Of a DNA stretch of 64,000 bases, positions 1-8,797 are shown one piece after another; position 1 is the stretch's first letter; each line of letters begins with the position of its first letter. The stretch spans positions 1 to 64,000 of the forward strand of contig PBNK01000020.1 in NCBI GenBank assembly GCA_002723085.1, read 5' to 3'. The DNA is from Crocinitomicaceae bacterium. GTDB lineage: Bacteria > Bacteroidota > Bacteroidia > Flavobacteriales_D > Parvicellaceae. The notes below the pieces were generated by a model, which saw nothing but the letters and a program-made list of their open reading frames with translations, had not been told where the DNA came from and searched no databases. The position numbers and the translations under genes are program-made.

Positions 1-1
1 A

Positions 2-1435
2 AAAGGTAAAGTCACTTTTAATGATGTTGCTGGAGTTGAGGAAGCAAAGGAAGAAGTTGAAGAGATTGTAGAATTTTTAAAAGACCCCAAAAAATTTAGT
101 AGGCTCGGTGGAAAAATCCCAAGAGGTGCACTTCTTGTAGGTCCACCTGGCACAGGTAAAACTTTGTTAGCTAGAGCTATAGCTGGAGAAGCAAATGTTC
201 CTTTTTTCTCTTTATCAGGATCAGATTTTGTTGAAATGTTTGTAGGAGTTGGAGCTTCTAGGGTTAGAGATCTATTTAAACAAGCAAAAGAAAAATCTCC
301 ATGTATCATTTTTATTGATGAAATTGATGCTATTGGAAGAGCAAGAGGTAAAAACCCTAATATGGGTTCCAATGATGAAAGAGAAAACACTTTAAATCAA
401 CTTTTAACTGAAATGGATGGATTTGGGACCAATTCGGGTGTTATAATTTTAGCTGCAACAAACAGAGCAGATATTTTAGATAGAGCACTAATGAGAGCTG
501 GAAGGTTTGACAGACAAATATATGTTGACATGCCAGATTTAAATGAACGTAAAGAAATCTTTGAAGTTCATTTAAAACCATTGAAATTAGATAAAAAAAT
601 TGACCGTGACTTTCTTGCAAGACAAACACCTGGATTTAGCGGTGCTGATATAGCAAATATTTGTAATGAAGCTGCCCTTATAGCTGCAAGAAAAAAGAAG
701 AAAAGTGTTCAAAAACAGGACTTTTTAGATGCTGTTGACAGAATAATTGGTGGACTAGAAAAAAAGAATAAAATAATAACCGCTGAAGAAAAGAAAACCA
801 TTGCTTATCATGAAGCTGGGCATGCTACTGTTAGCTGGATGTTGGAACACGCCAACCCATTAGTAAAAGTCACTATTGTTCCTAGAGGAAGGAGTTTAGG
901 TGCAGCCTGGTATTTACCCGAAGAAAGATCTATAAACACCACAGATCAAATATTAGATGAAATGTGTGCAGCTCTTGGCGGAAGAGCAGCAGAATCCATA
1001 ATTTTTAATAAAATATCTACTGGCGCTTTAAGCGATTTAGAAAAGGTTACTAAACAGGCAATGGCCATGGTTACAATTTATGGATTAGATGAGAAAATTG
1101 GCAACATTTCTTATTATGACTCAGGAAATCAAGGTTACGGATTTACAAAACCATATTCTGAAGAAACAGCTAAAATTATCGATCAGGAAATTAAAATCAT
1201 TACCGACAATCAATACAATAGAGCAAAAGCTATTCTTAAAAAACATGAAGATAAACTACACAAGTTAGCTAATAAACTATTAGAAACCGAAGTGATTTTT
1301 AAAGAAGATTTAGAAGAACTTTTTGGTAAAAGGCCATTTGATAAAGAAGTAAATGAAGAAAAAAAGGATGCGTCAAAAAAATCCAAATCAACTCAGAAAC
1401 CTAAAACTGATGATTCTTCAAAAAAAACGGCATAA
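2..1435 (+). CDS. ftsH: ATP-dependent zinc metalloprotease FtsH (5' end outside window)
   Basis: Membrane-bound AAA+ protease that degrades misfolded and short-lived membrane and cytosolic proteins. The reading frame is open from base 2, so the true start and the two N-terminal membrane segments lie upstream. Seen: Walker A GPPGTGKT at codons 47-54 of the fragment, Walker B ([11 protein letters not shown]), the second region of homology with paired arginines (RAGRFDR), and the zinc site HEAGH at codons 270-274, followed by the protease helix bundle. The C-terminal tail is rich in Lys and Ser and is typical of a disordered end. It is followed after 46 bases by cdsA and psd, a common Bacteroidota order, so co-transcription with lipid genes is likely (inference). 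Confidence 0.97.
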   Translation, partial: KGKVTFNDVAGVEEAKEEVEEIVEFLKDPKKFSRLGGKIPRGALLVGPPGTGKTLLARAIAGEANVPFFSLSGSDFVEMFVGVGASRVRDLFKQAKEKSPCIIFIDEIDAIGRARGKNPNMGSNDERENTLNQLLTEMDGFGTNSGVIILAATNRADILDRALMRAGRFDRQIYVDMPDLNERKEIFEVHLKPLKLDKKIDRDFLARQTPGFSGADIANICNEAALIAARKKKKSVQKQDFLDAVDRIIGGLEKKNKIITAEEKKTIAYHEAGHATVSWMLEHANPLVKVTIVPRGRSLGAAWYLPEERSINTTDQILDEMCAALGGRAAESIIFNKISTGALSDLEKVTKQAMAMVTIYGLDEKIGNISYYDSGNQGYGFTKPYSEETAKIIDQEIKIITDNQYNRAKAILKKHEDKLHKLANKLLETEVIFKEDLEELFGKRPFDKEVNEEKKDASKKSKSTQKPKTDDSSKKTA

Positions 1436-1481
1436 TTATAATTTAACTAATATATAATTTCAATTTTACATCACAACATAA

Positions 1482-2132
1482 ATGAACGAAACAATAAAAA
1501 GAGCGATTTTCGGTTCAATTTATGTTATAGTATTATGGACATGCACTAGCTTTTCAGCCACTTCTTTTACAATTTTATTTTCTATTCTTGGAATTTTATC
1601 ATTTTATGAAATGTGGAAACTAAGAAAAGGAAAAAGTAAGACCATAGCTTTTTTATTTGTAATTCTTCCTTTTTGTTTGATTCAGCTGATTCCATATTCT
1701 GAAACCTGCTTTTCTTTTAAGCAATTTGATTCTAAAATAATATTGTTACTTTTTATACTTACTTGGACATTTGACACATTCGCTTACCTTTTCGGTGTTA
1801 AATTTGGGAAAAACAAAATCTTCCCTTTAATATCGCCAAAAAAATCCTGGGAAGGCTTTATTGGGGGGTTAGTTTTTTGTTTTATTGTAGGTTTATTATC
1901 AAATTACTTTTTTAACGAATTCTTTCAAATAGAAATTGAAAGCATAATTATATTTAGTTTAGCCCTACCCTTTACCGCAACCTTGGGAGATTTTATAGAA
2001 TCATACTATAAAAGACAAGCGGAGGTAAAAGATTCAGGAAATTTAATCCCTGGTCATGGAGGTATTTTAGACAGAATGGATGCTTTTATGATTAGCATTC
2101 CCGTTCTTTATATAATAATTAATATTGTTTAA
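1482..2132 (+). CDS. cdsA: Phosphatidate cytidylyltransferase
   Basis: Makes CDP-diacylglycerol from phosphatidic acid and CTP, the entry point to phospholipid head-group synthesis, in the cytoplasmic membrane. The 216-residue protein is mostly hydrophobic helices. The family signature is present near the C-terminus: a KR pair, then KDSGNLIPGHGGILDRMD, with the Asp residues that bind metal. At 216 residues it is shorter than the roughly 270-285 of the E. coli enzyme, which is usual for Bacteroidota. The stop is directly followed by the ATG of psd, so the two are translationally coupled. Function is secure from the signature. Confidence 0.95.
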   Translation: MNETIKRAIFGSIYVIVLWTCTSFSATSFTILFSILGILSFYEMWKLRKGKSKTIAFLFVILPFCLIQLIPYSETCFSFKQFDSKIILLLFILTWTFDTFAYLFGVKFGKNKIFPLISPKKSWEGFIGGLVFCFIVGLLSNYFFNEFFQIEIESIIIFSLALPFTATLGDFIESYYKRQAEVKDSGNLIPGHGGILDRMDAFMISIPVLYIIINIV

Positions 2133-2789
2133 ATGAAAATCCATAGAGAAGGATATGCTTCACTTGTACTAGTACTGATATTTCTACTTTTAGTTAATAT
2201 AGGTTTATACTACATAAATACAAATAAATACCTTCACCTATTTTTAGGTTTAGCTTCATTTGGGTTTTTTCTTTTTATTTTAAACTTCTTTAGAAACCCT
2301 ATTAGAAATGCAAGTATAAATGACAACCATGTAATTGCCCCTAGTGATGGTAAATTAGTTGTAATCGAAGAAGTGTACGAAAGTGAAATACTTAAAACCA
2401 ATTGCATTCAACTAAGCATCTTTATGTCTCCACTAAACGTTCACAAGCAATGGTATCCAATAAATGGAACTGTATCGTATTCTAAATATCACCCAGGAAA
2501 ATATTTAGTCGCATGGCACCCAAAATCAAGTACTGAAAATGAACGAACTACAATTGTAATAGATGGTAAAAATAACACTAGAATTCTCTATCGACAAATT
2601 GCTGGAGCTGTTGCAAGAAGAATTTGTAATTACGCCAAAGAAAACACAGAAGTTAACCAAAGTAAAGAAGCTGGCTTTATCAAGTTTGGGTCAAGGGTAG
2701 ATGTGTTTGTGCCTAAAGATTCCAAAATAAATGTAAAAATTGGAGATACTATTATAGGTTGCAAAACCATTTTAGCGCATTTAAACTAA
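2133..2789 (+). CDS. psd: Phosphatidylserine decarboxylase, short (Psd-like) form
   Basis: Converts phosphatidylserine to phosphatidylethanolamine. Two N-terminal membrane helices (about residues 10-28 and 33-52) precede the catalytic domain. The self-cleavage site is FGSRVDVF, with cleavage expected between Gly186 and Ser187 to give the pyruvoyl group; the GSR form is that of the short bacterial and archaeal Psd class rather than the LGST of the E. coli type. The upstream conserved APSDGK and MSPLNVHKQ segments are also present. It starts on the base after the cdsA stop. No phosphatidylserine synthase gene is visible in the window. Confidence 0.95.
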   Translation: MKIHREGYASLVLVLIFLLLVNIGLYYINTNKYLHLFLGLASFGFFLFILNFFRNPIRNASINDNHVIAPSDGKLVVIEEVYESEILKTNCIQLSIFMSPLNVHKQWYPINGTVSYSKYHPGKYLVAWHPKSSTENERTTIVIDGKNNTRILYRQIAGAVARRICNYAKENTEVNQSKEAGFIKFGSRVDVFVPKDSKINVKIGDTIIGCKTILAHLN

Positions 2790-2889
2790 ATTTCATTGTA
2801 AACTGAAACTATTTTATTTTAGAATCGTATTTTATCTGTTATAAAAACATAGTTACCGAATAAAATTCGTATTATTTAAAAAATTGAAT

Positions 2890-2897
2890 TAATTTTG
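2890..2897 (+). promoter_or_regulatory. Candidate -7 element TAATTTTG for the small gene at 2920
   Basis: The octamer matches the Bacteroidota -7 consensus TAnnTTTG and lies 22 bases before the ATG. No clear upstream TTG is seen at the usual distance. A weak hairpin CGAAT-AAA-ATTCG sits at 2857-2869, in the position where a -33 region would be. Confidence 0.5.
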
Positions 2898-2919
2898 TAG
2901 TACAAGCTATTTATAAATT

Positions 2920-3171
2920 ATGAAAAAATTATTACTAGCCTTTTCTTTAATTGCTGCCTTTGGTCTCGGCATAACTGCTACTAGCATAACTATTCCACCT
3001 AACGATTCAGTTGAATATCAAGATGGGGATGAAAAAAAAGAAAAAAAGAAAAAAAAGAAAAAAAAGAAGAAAAACAGTGAATGCTCTGAAAAACCTTCTA
3101 CTGATGCTACATCTGTAAAATCTTCTTGCTGTAGTAAAGCTAAGAGTTCTTGTTATACGAAAAAGAACTAA
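2920..3171 (+). CDS. Small secreted Lys-rich, Cys-rich protein, unknown function
   Basis: I do not recognise a family. The 83-residue protein has a classical signal peptide (about residues 1-20, MKKLLLAFSLIAAFGLG), a short acidic stretch, a block of 13 residues that is all Lys except one Glu, and a tail with four Cys (SEC, SSCC, SSCY). The Lys block is encoded by an uninterrupted 44-base purine run (3031-3074) containing several A6-A8 tracts, which are prone to slippage. It has its own TAnnTTTG promoter. Its stop shares a CTAA tetranucleotide with the stop of the convergent gene. The real coding nature is supported by the signal peptide, promoter and compact fit between neighbours. Confidence 0.7.
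   Translation: MKKLLLAFSLIAAFGLGITATSITIPPNDSVEYQDGDEKKEKKKKKKKKKKNSECSEKPSTDATSVKSSCCSKAKSSCYTKKN
3031..3074 (+). repeat. 44-base A-rich purine tract inside a coding gene
   Basis: Only A and G occur from 3031 to 3074, made of A6-A8 runs separated by single Gs. It encodes the poly-Lys block of the small secreted protein. Such tracts are prone to polymerase and ribosome slippage; whether that happens here is not shown by the sequence. Confidence 0.8.
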
Positions 3172-4337
3172 AAGAATCTACTTTTTGATTTAGCCATTTT
3201 TCTTAACAATACTGAAGCTCTATATCTATCTTCATGATACAAATCATAAAGTTTATCCAATTCTGCAACACAATTTTCTATTCCAAATTTATCTGCCCAA
3301 GCCAAAAGACCCTTAGGGTAATTCACTCCTTTCTTCATAGCTAACTCAATATCATCTTTTGAAGCTATATTCAAATAAAGTGCATCAGCAGCTTCATTGA
3401 TTAACATCACTAAAATTCTTGTGAAAATTTTATTTAAATGGGGTTCATCTAAATTTGAAGGTGAACTAGCTATCTTTCCATCATTATAATTATAATATCC
3501 TTTGCCAGATTTTTTTCCTAACCAACCAGCCTCTGCATGTTGTTTTTGAGTAAAAGAAGGTTTGTACCTTGGATCGTAAAAAAAAGATTTAAAAACTGTT
3601 TCTGTTACAGCATAATTTACATCATTCCCAATAAAATCCATCAACTCAAATGGTCCCATTCTAAAGCCACCTATTTCTTTCATAGCAACATCAATATCAT
3701 TAAAATTTGCCAGTCCTTCATCATAGATTCTTAAAGCTTCTCCATAATAAGGACGCGCTATTCTATTTACAATAAATCCTGGTGTATCTTTTGTCAAAAC
3801 AGTTGTTTTGCCCCAATCTTTAATCAATAATTGTACTTCCTGAATAATTTTTTTTTCAGTCTGTAAAGCTGGAATAATCTCAACCAATGGCATTAGTGGA
3901 GCTGGATTGAAAAAATGAATTCCTATAAACCTATTTGGACTCTTGCAAGAAGATGCTAAATTGGTGACAGACAATGAAGAGGTATTTGTTGCAATTACAC
4001 AATCTTTAGGAACAACCTTTTCAATATGACTAAAAACCTCTTTCTTAATTTCTAAATTTTCAACAATAGCCTCAATAACTAGATTAGCATCTTTAAATTT
4101 TTCAATTTCATTAATCAAACTAATATTTGAAATTATAGTATTTGATTTCTCGCGATTTATTCTTCCTTTTTCGACAAGCCTATCTAAAATTTTATTTAAT
4201 CTTATTAGAGCTTTTTCAGTAACATCAATCGACATATCATACAAAAGCACTTCACATCCAGCAGTTGCTGCAACTTGAGCAATTCCTGCTCCCATTGAAC
4301 CAGCTCCAACAACACCAACAACCATCTTACCTTTCAT
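3168..4337 (-). CDS. 3-hydroxyacyl-CoA dehydrogenase (3-hydroxybutyryl-CoA dehydrogenase type)
   Basis: NAD-dependent oxidation of 3-hydroxyacyl-CoA, used in beta-oxidation or in short-chain acyl-CoA metabolism. The Rossmann motif GVVGAGSMGAGI is at residues 8-19, followed by the family's NTSSLSVT and HFFNPAPLMPLVEI segments, the latter containing the catalytic His. At 389 residues it is about 100 longer than the single-unit enzyme (about 280): after the first C-terminal helical domain there is a second, shorter 3HCDH-like C-terminal unit. That layout resembles PaaH/PaaC-type and monofunctional FadB-like proteins. Genes for a thiolase or hydratase are not nearby, so the exact pathway is open. 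Confidence 0.9.
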   Translation of the reverse strand: MKGKMVVGVVGAGSMGAGIAQVAATAGCEVLLYDMSIDVTEKALIRLNKILDRLVEKGRINREKSNTIISNISLINEIEKFKDANLVIEAIVENLEIKKEVFSHIEKVVPKDCVIATNTSSLSVTNLASSCKSPNRFIGIHFFNPAPLMPLVEIIPALQTEKKIIQEVQLLIKDWGKTTVLTKDTPGFIVNRIARPYYGEALRIYDEGLANFNDIDVAMKEIGGFRMGPFELMDFIGNDVNYAVTETVFKSFFYDPRYKPSFTQKQHAEAGWLGKKSGKGYYNYNDGKIASSPSNLDEPHLNKIFTRILVMLINEAADALYLNIASKDDIELAMKKGVNYPKGLLAWADKFGIENCVAELDKLYDLYHEDRYRASVLLRKMAKSKSRFF

Positions 4338-4360
4338 AGTATTAATTTAATTATTATTCA

Positions 4361-5593
4361 TTATTTAAAATCTTTATATAGAAGATATTTATTTCTTATT
4401 TCATAAAATTCTTCTAACTCATCTCTATAAGATAACCTTAATTCATTTTCTGATCTTCCCTGCTCAATCATTTTTCTTATAGTAAAAGTTCCTGTTAATA
4501 AATTAAAAAATCCATTTTTTAAGAAAAAATAAGGTTCATTTTTTGATGATGAGAAAGCAGATATTAACCAATCGAAATTTAACATTGGATCATTAAAAAA
4601 AAATGTTGTGTCAAACATTCTTAAATCTTCACCAAAACATTTAACACCATTTTGTTTTGGATTTTTAGCGCCAAAAGATGGCTTAGGTGTAAAGTCAAAA
4701 GTCGTGGTTTTTATATATGGAGCCCCATAAACTTGAAAAGGAAAAGGTGTTCCTCTACCAATACTAACTGTTGTCCCTTCAAAAAAACATAAAGATGGGT
4801 AAAGGTATACACTCATCATATTAGGAAGGTTTGGAGATGGAGGAATAGGAAGTTTGTATTTCATTGAATGATCATAGTTTACACATTCTATAACTTTTAA
4901 ATTACACTGTACAGAATCTTTTAACCATTTCTCTCCATTTATCATTTGAGCATATTCTCCAACAGTCATCCCATGAACTATTGGCACTGGATGCATACCA
5001 ATAAACGATTTATATTTTTTTCTAAGAATTGGACCATCTACATAAAAACCATTGGGATTTGGCCTATCTAAAACTATTAAAGGAATATTATTTTCAGCAC
5101 ATGCCTCCATAACATAGTGCATGGTACTTATATAAGTATAAAACCTAACTCCAACATCTTGCAGATCGAAAATCATTACATCAATTTCTGCTAAAATTTG
5201 AGAAGAAGGTTTTCTTCTGCTTTTCCCATGTAAGGAAACGATTGAAAGTCCTGTTGATTCATCAATTTCATCATTAATTTTCTCTCCTGCATCTGCTTTT
5301 CCTCTAAAACCATGTTCAGGTGAAAAAACCAATTCAACTTCTATTCCAATTGACAATAAAGAATCCACCAAGTGAGTTCGATTAACCACAGTGGTTTGAT
5401 TTGCAACAATTCCAACTTTCTTATCTTTTATTAATGGTAAATATTTTTGAAACTGTGATGCCCCGACAAGAATTTTATGATCAGAAAATTGAGCAGGGAT
5501 AATATTGTTGCAAAAAAACATCATCATAAAAAAGCAAAAGGTTACTTTTAATAAACCATTGCATAATAAAAAGGATTGTATTTTTGATTTCAT
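4361..5593 (-). CDS. NamZ-type exo-beta-N-acetylmuramidase (DUF1343, GH171)
   Basis: The family removes terminal MurNAc from peptidoglycan fragments during wall recycling. A hydrophobic N-terminal segment (about residues 14-34) serves as signal peptide or anchor. The core holds the family's characteristic stretches: GIVANQTTVVNRTHLVDSL, VFSPEHGFRG (with the conserved Glu-His pair), MIFDLQDVGVRFYTY, and the DRPNPNG segment. Length of 410 is normal. It is 23 bases upstream of the acyl-CoA dehydrogenase gene on the same strand and divergent from the permease at 5618. A host that lacks MurNAc uptake might use this to scavenge MurNAc (inference). The family is clear; activity is inferred from characterised relatives. 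Confidence 0.88.
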   Translation of the reverse strand: MKSKIQSFLLCNGLLKVTFCFFMMMFFCNNIIPAQFSDHKILVGASQFQKYLPLIKDKKVGIVANQTTVVNRTHLVDSLLSIGIEVELVFSPEHGFRGKADAGEKINDEIDESTGLSIVSLHGKSRRKPSSQILAEIDVMIFDLQDVGVRFYTYISTMHYVMEACAENNIPLIVLDRPNPNGFYVDGPILRKKYKSFIGMHPVPIVHGMTVGEYAQMINGEKWLKDSVQCNLKVIECVNYDHSMKYKLPIPPSPNLPNMMSVYLYPSLCFFEGTTVSIGRGTPFPFQVYGAPYIKTTTFDFTPKPSFGAKNPKQNGVKCFGEDLRMFDTTFFFNDPMLNFDWLISAFSSSKNEPYFFLKNGFFNLLTGTFTIRKMIEQGRSENELRLSYRDELEEFYEIRNKYLLYKDFK

Positions 5594-5617
5594 ATAACTT
5601 ACAAATTAACTTAAATA

Positions 5618-6907
5618 TTGAATACTGAATTATTTATAGCAAAAAGAATGCTAAAAAAAGAAAAGCATTCAAAAAAAATTTCAAAACCAATTGTATGGAT
5701 ATCAATTGCTGGAATTTCTTTAGGGTTAGCTGTAATGATCATTACCATTTCAATTGCTACAGGTTTTCAATCAGAAATTAAACAAAAACTATTAAGTTTT
5801 GGAAATCATATTCAAATTGAAAGATTGTATAAAAACAGCAATTATGAAAGTTCACCAATATCAACAATTGATTTTCCAATCGATTCTATTATTAAAAATA
5901 ACAAAATTCGTTCCATTCATAAATTTGCATATAAACCAGCAATTATTCAAACAAAAAACAATTCACTAAAAAACAAAGATGGCATTACCATTAGAGAGGT
6001 AGAGGGAATTGTATTTAAAGGTTTAGAAGAAAACTACAATAAAAATTTCTTAAAAAAATATTTAATTCATGGGAAGATGCCCAAATTTAAAAGTATCGAT
6101 AACGACACTGTGATTTTATCAAACATTACTGCTAAAAAATTAAGAACAAATATAAATGAAAAAATAAGTGCTTTTTTTATAATTGATAACAAGCCTAAAC
6201 AAAGGAATTTCATTTTAGGAGGCATCTATGAAACTGGACTTCAAAATATTGATGAGAAATTTGGCTTTATTGGATTAAATAAATTATCAGCTTTAAATAA
6301 ATGGCCATTTTCAAAAAAAGAAAGCAATCTAAATTATACTGGAGGATATGAGATAGTACTAAAAAATTTTAAGGATTGTAACAGTACATTTATAAAAGAA
6401 AACATAAAACCTTTTTTTAATGCTGAATTTAGTATAACTACTATAAAAGAAAGGCATAATGAAATATTTAAATGGTTAGAATTAATCTATCAAAATGTAT
6501 ATATCATCATAGTTTTAATGATTGTAGTATCAATAATAAACATGACCGCAGCTTTACTTGTCCTCATTATTGAAAGAACCAAAATGATAGGAATTTTAAA
6601 ATCTATAGGAATGAAAAACTGGGGAATTAGAAAAATATTTATTTTTCATGGAGGATTTTTAATTGGAACAGGTTTCTTTTTTGGCAATTTACTTGCCTTT
6701 ATTATTATTTTTCTTCAAAACCATTTTGAAATACTTACTCTTCCTCAAGAAAATTATTTCTTAAATGTTGTTCCTATGCATTTTCCTATTAAAAACATAG
6801 TATATATTAACCTGATATCATTTGCAGTTTGTTTTTTTGCCCTTGTTTTACCAAGCTTTTTAACTACAAAAATTTCGCCAGTAAAGGCAATTCAAACCGA
6901 AATATAA
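5618..6907 (+). CDS. ABC transporter permease, LolC/LolE-MacB-FtsX family
   Basis: The 429-residue protein has the layout of lipoprotein-releasing permeases: an N-terminal membrane helix (about residues 25-48), a long periplasmic MacB-like domain, and three C-terminal helices with a conserved cytoplasmic segment (IIERTKMIGILKSIGM) that couples to the ATPase. The likely role is extraction of outer-membrane lipoproteins from the inner membrane, as in LolCDE. The start is TTG at 5618, 24 bases from the divergent DUF1343 gene. No ATPase (LolD) is next to it, so it must pair with one encoded elsewhere. The stop TAA abuts the stop of the convergent aminotransferase with no spacer. Confidence 0.88.
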   Translation: MNTELFIAKRMLKKEKHSKKISKPIVWISIAGISLGLAVMIITISIATGFQSEIKQKLLSFGNHIQIERLYKNSNYESSPISTIDFPIDSIIKNNKIRSIHKFAYKPAIIQTKNNSLKNKDGITIREVEGIVFKGLEENYNKNFLKKYLIHGKMPKFKSIDNDTVILSNITAKKLRTNINEKISAFFIIDNKPKQRNFILGGIYETGLQNIDEKFGFIGLNKLSALNKWPFSKKESNLNYTGGYEIVLKNFKDCNSTFIKENIKPFFNAEFSITTIKERHNEIFKWLELIYQNVYIIIVLMIVVSIINMTAALLVLIIERTKMIGILKSIGMKNWGIRKIFIFHGGFLIGTGFFFGNLLAFIIIFLQNHFEILTLPQENYFLNVVPMHFPIKNIVYINLISFAVCFFALVLPSFLTTKISPVKAIQTEI

Positions 6908-8116
6908 TTATGATAATTTAGATAATGCCTCTTTAATACGATCCATAGCTAAAGTTAATTCTTCCATAGAAGCTGCATATGAAATTCGAACACATTCAGG
7001 TGAGCCAAAAGCATTTCCAGTAACTAATGCCACTTTTGCTTCATCTAAAAGAAACAAACATAAATCATCTGCATTTTGAATCAATCTATCTCCAAAAGAA
7101 GTATTAAAAAATTTACTTACATCTGGAAAAACATAGAATGCTCCTTCAGGCTTGTTAAGCTCTAATCCATCAATTGAAGAAAGTCTTCCTAATATAAAAT
7201 CTCTTCTATTTAAAAAAGCATCTCTCATTTCATGAATCACACTTGGATTAGCCTCAACAGCAGCTTTAGCAGCTCGTTGAGCGATACTAGATGCTCCTGA
7301 TGTAAATTGACCTTGAATTTTCGTACATGCATCAGCAATCCATTGTGGGGCACCAATATACCCCAATCTCCAACCAGTCATAGCAAAAGCTTTAGAAACA
7401 CCATTAACAGTAACCACTTGGTCATATATATTATCAAATGAGGCTAAAGAAGAATGAGAACCAATGAAATTAATGTGTTCATAAATTTCATCACTAATAA
7501 CAACAATTTGAGGATGCTTTGCAATAACATCTGCTAAAGCTTTCAACTCCTCATTTAAATAAACACTACCCGAAGGATTACACGGAGAACTATAAATAAT
7601 CATTTTAGTTCTTTCAGTAATAGCATTGTCTAGTTGTTTCGGAGTTATTTTAAAATCATTTTCAAGTTTAGCATCAATAACCACTGACTTTCCTTCACCA
7701 AGCTTCACCATTTCTTCATAACTCACCCAATATGGTGCAGGAATAATTACTTCATCTCCAGGATTTACCACACTCATTATTACATTGGCAATAGATTGTT
7801 TAGCTCCAGTAGAAACAACAATTTGATTTGCAGAATAATTAATGTTATTATCTCTTTTAAATTTAGCTGAAATGGATTCTCTTAAATCTTGATAACCATT
7901 TACAGGCATGTATTTAGAATAGTTTTGATTAATTCCTTCAATAGCAGCCTTTTTAATAAAATCTGGTGTATTAAAATCTGGTTCACCAAGACTTAAACTA
8001 ATTACATCTATACCTTGAGATTTTAATTCTCTACTTTTTCTTGCCATGGCTATTGAGGCAGATTCTGAAAGTGAATTTATCCTATCAGAAACTTTTTGAG
8101 TGTCTAAAATTTTCAT
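6908..8116 (-). CDS. aspC: Pyridoxal-phosphate aminotransferase, class I (aspartate aminotransferase)
   Basis: Fold type I aminotransferase subfamily I-gamma, which transfers the amino group between aspartate and 2-oxoglutarate. Seen: the N-terminal SLGEPDFNTPDFI substrate loop, SSPCNPSGSVY, the VISDEIYEH aspartate that contacts the pyridine ring, and the Schiff-base lysine in VNGVSKAFAMTGWRLGY. The C-terminal RISYAAS arginine binds the substrate carboxylate. Length of 402 is normal. It is monocistronic, with a TAnnTTTG element only four bases before the ATG. Substrate preference between aspartate, prephenate and aromatic acids cannot be settled from sequence alone. Confidence 0.92.
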   Translation of the reverse strand: MKILDTQKVSDRINSLSESASIAMARKSRELKSQGIDVISLSLGEPDFNTPDFIKKAAIEGINQNYSKYMPVNGYQDLRESISAKFKRDNNINYSANQIVVSTGAKQSIANVIMSVVNPGDEVIIPAPYWVSYEEMVKLGEGKSVVIDAKLENDFKITPKQLDNAITERTKMIIYSSPCNPSGSVYLNEELKALADVIAKHPQIVVISDEIYEHINFIGSHSSLASFDNIYDQVVTVNGVSKAFAMTGWRLGYIGAPQWIADACTKIQGQFTSGASSIAQRAAKAAVEANPSVIHEMRDAFLNRRDFILGRLSSIDGLELNKPEGAFYVFPDVSKFFNTSFGDRLIQNADDLCLFLLDEAKVALVTGNAFGSPECVRISYAASMEELTLAMDRIKEALSKLS

Positions 8117-8120
8117 GTCG

Positions 8121-8128
8121 CAAAAGTA
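8121..8128 (-). promoter_or_regulatory. Candidate -7 element TACTTTTG immediately before aspC
   Basis: On the minus strand TACTTTTG ends four bases before the start codon at 8116. If used, transcription would begin at or next to the ATG, giving a leaderless message. No TTG is seen at the -33 distance, so this is a moderate call. Confidence 0.45.
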
Positions 8129-8240
8129 ATTATTTGTATGTTTTATTATTTAATTTTTTTTAAATTAATGTACACTTTATTCACTTTTGTAACAAGTATT
8201 CCTTTTATTCGTAATAAATACCAATTTTCAATAAAATAAG

Positions 8241-8756
8241 ATGAAAGATATTTTGATTGTAGCGATTCCAATAATTGGAATGTTAGTTATTTGTTACCTA
8301 ATATTAAAACATTATTTGGATAAAGAAATTGCTGAAAAAAATAAAAGCATAGTAACTTTAAAAAACAAAGAGTATCTACCTTTAAAAATGCAAGCTTATG
8401 AAAGAGCCATTTTGTTTTTGGAAAGAATAGACCCAAACAATTTAGTTATAAGAGTTCATAAAAACGGAATGACATCAAAAACACTTCATGGCGAATTAAT
8501 AAAAACTATAAGAGATGAATACACACATAACATGTCTCAACAGATATATATATCTCTTAAAAGTTGGGATGAGTTAAAAAAAGCTAAAGAAGAAACAGTT
8601 CAATGTATAAATATGGCGATGAACTCAATAGCTGAAGACGGAACAACCGTTGACTTAAGCTCTAAAATTTTTGAATTAATGGCAAAAAAGGATAAAACAC
8701 CAACAGAAAAAGCGTTAAGAAAAATCAAAATAGATTTTCAAAGAAGCTTTGAATAA
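8241..8756 (+). CDS. Membrane-anchored protein of unknown function
   Basis: The 171-residue protein has one N-terminal membrane helix (about residues 4-24) followed by a charged, helical cytoplasmic domain. Segments such as EYLPLKMQAYERAILFLERI and ISLKSWDELKKAKEETV look like a conserved domain, and I believe similar proteins occur widely in Bacteroidota, but I cannot give a function. The gene stands alone, with aspC divergent upstream and the S46 peptidase convergent downstream. No catalytic motif, Cys pair or metal site is evident. Confidence 0.75.
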   Translation: MKDILIVAIPIIGMLVICYLILKHYLDKEIAEKNKSIVTLKNKEYLPLKMQAYERAILFLERIDPNNLVIRVHKNGMTSKTLHGELIKTIRDEYTHNMSQQIYISLKSWDELKKAKEETVQCINMAMNSIAEDGTTVDLSSKIFELMAKKDKTPTEKALRKIKIDFQRSFE

Positions 8757-8797
8757 TTTATTTTAATTCCTCTCTACTGGAACAAGTTTTTGGTGCT

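Noticed and set aside
2857-2869. CGAAT-AAA-ATTCG hairpin after psd as a terminator
   Set aside because: Stem of only five A/T-rich pairs and no U-tract directly after it.
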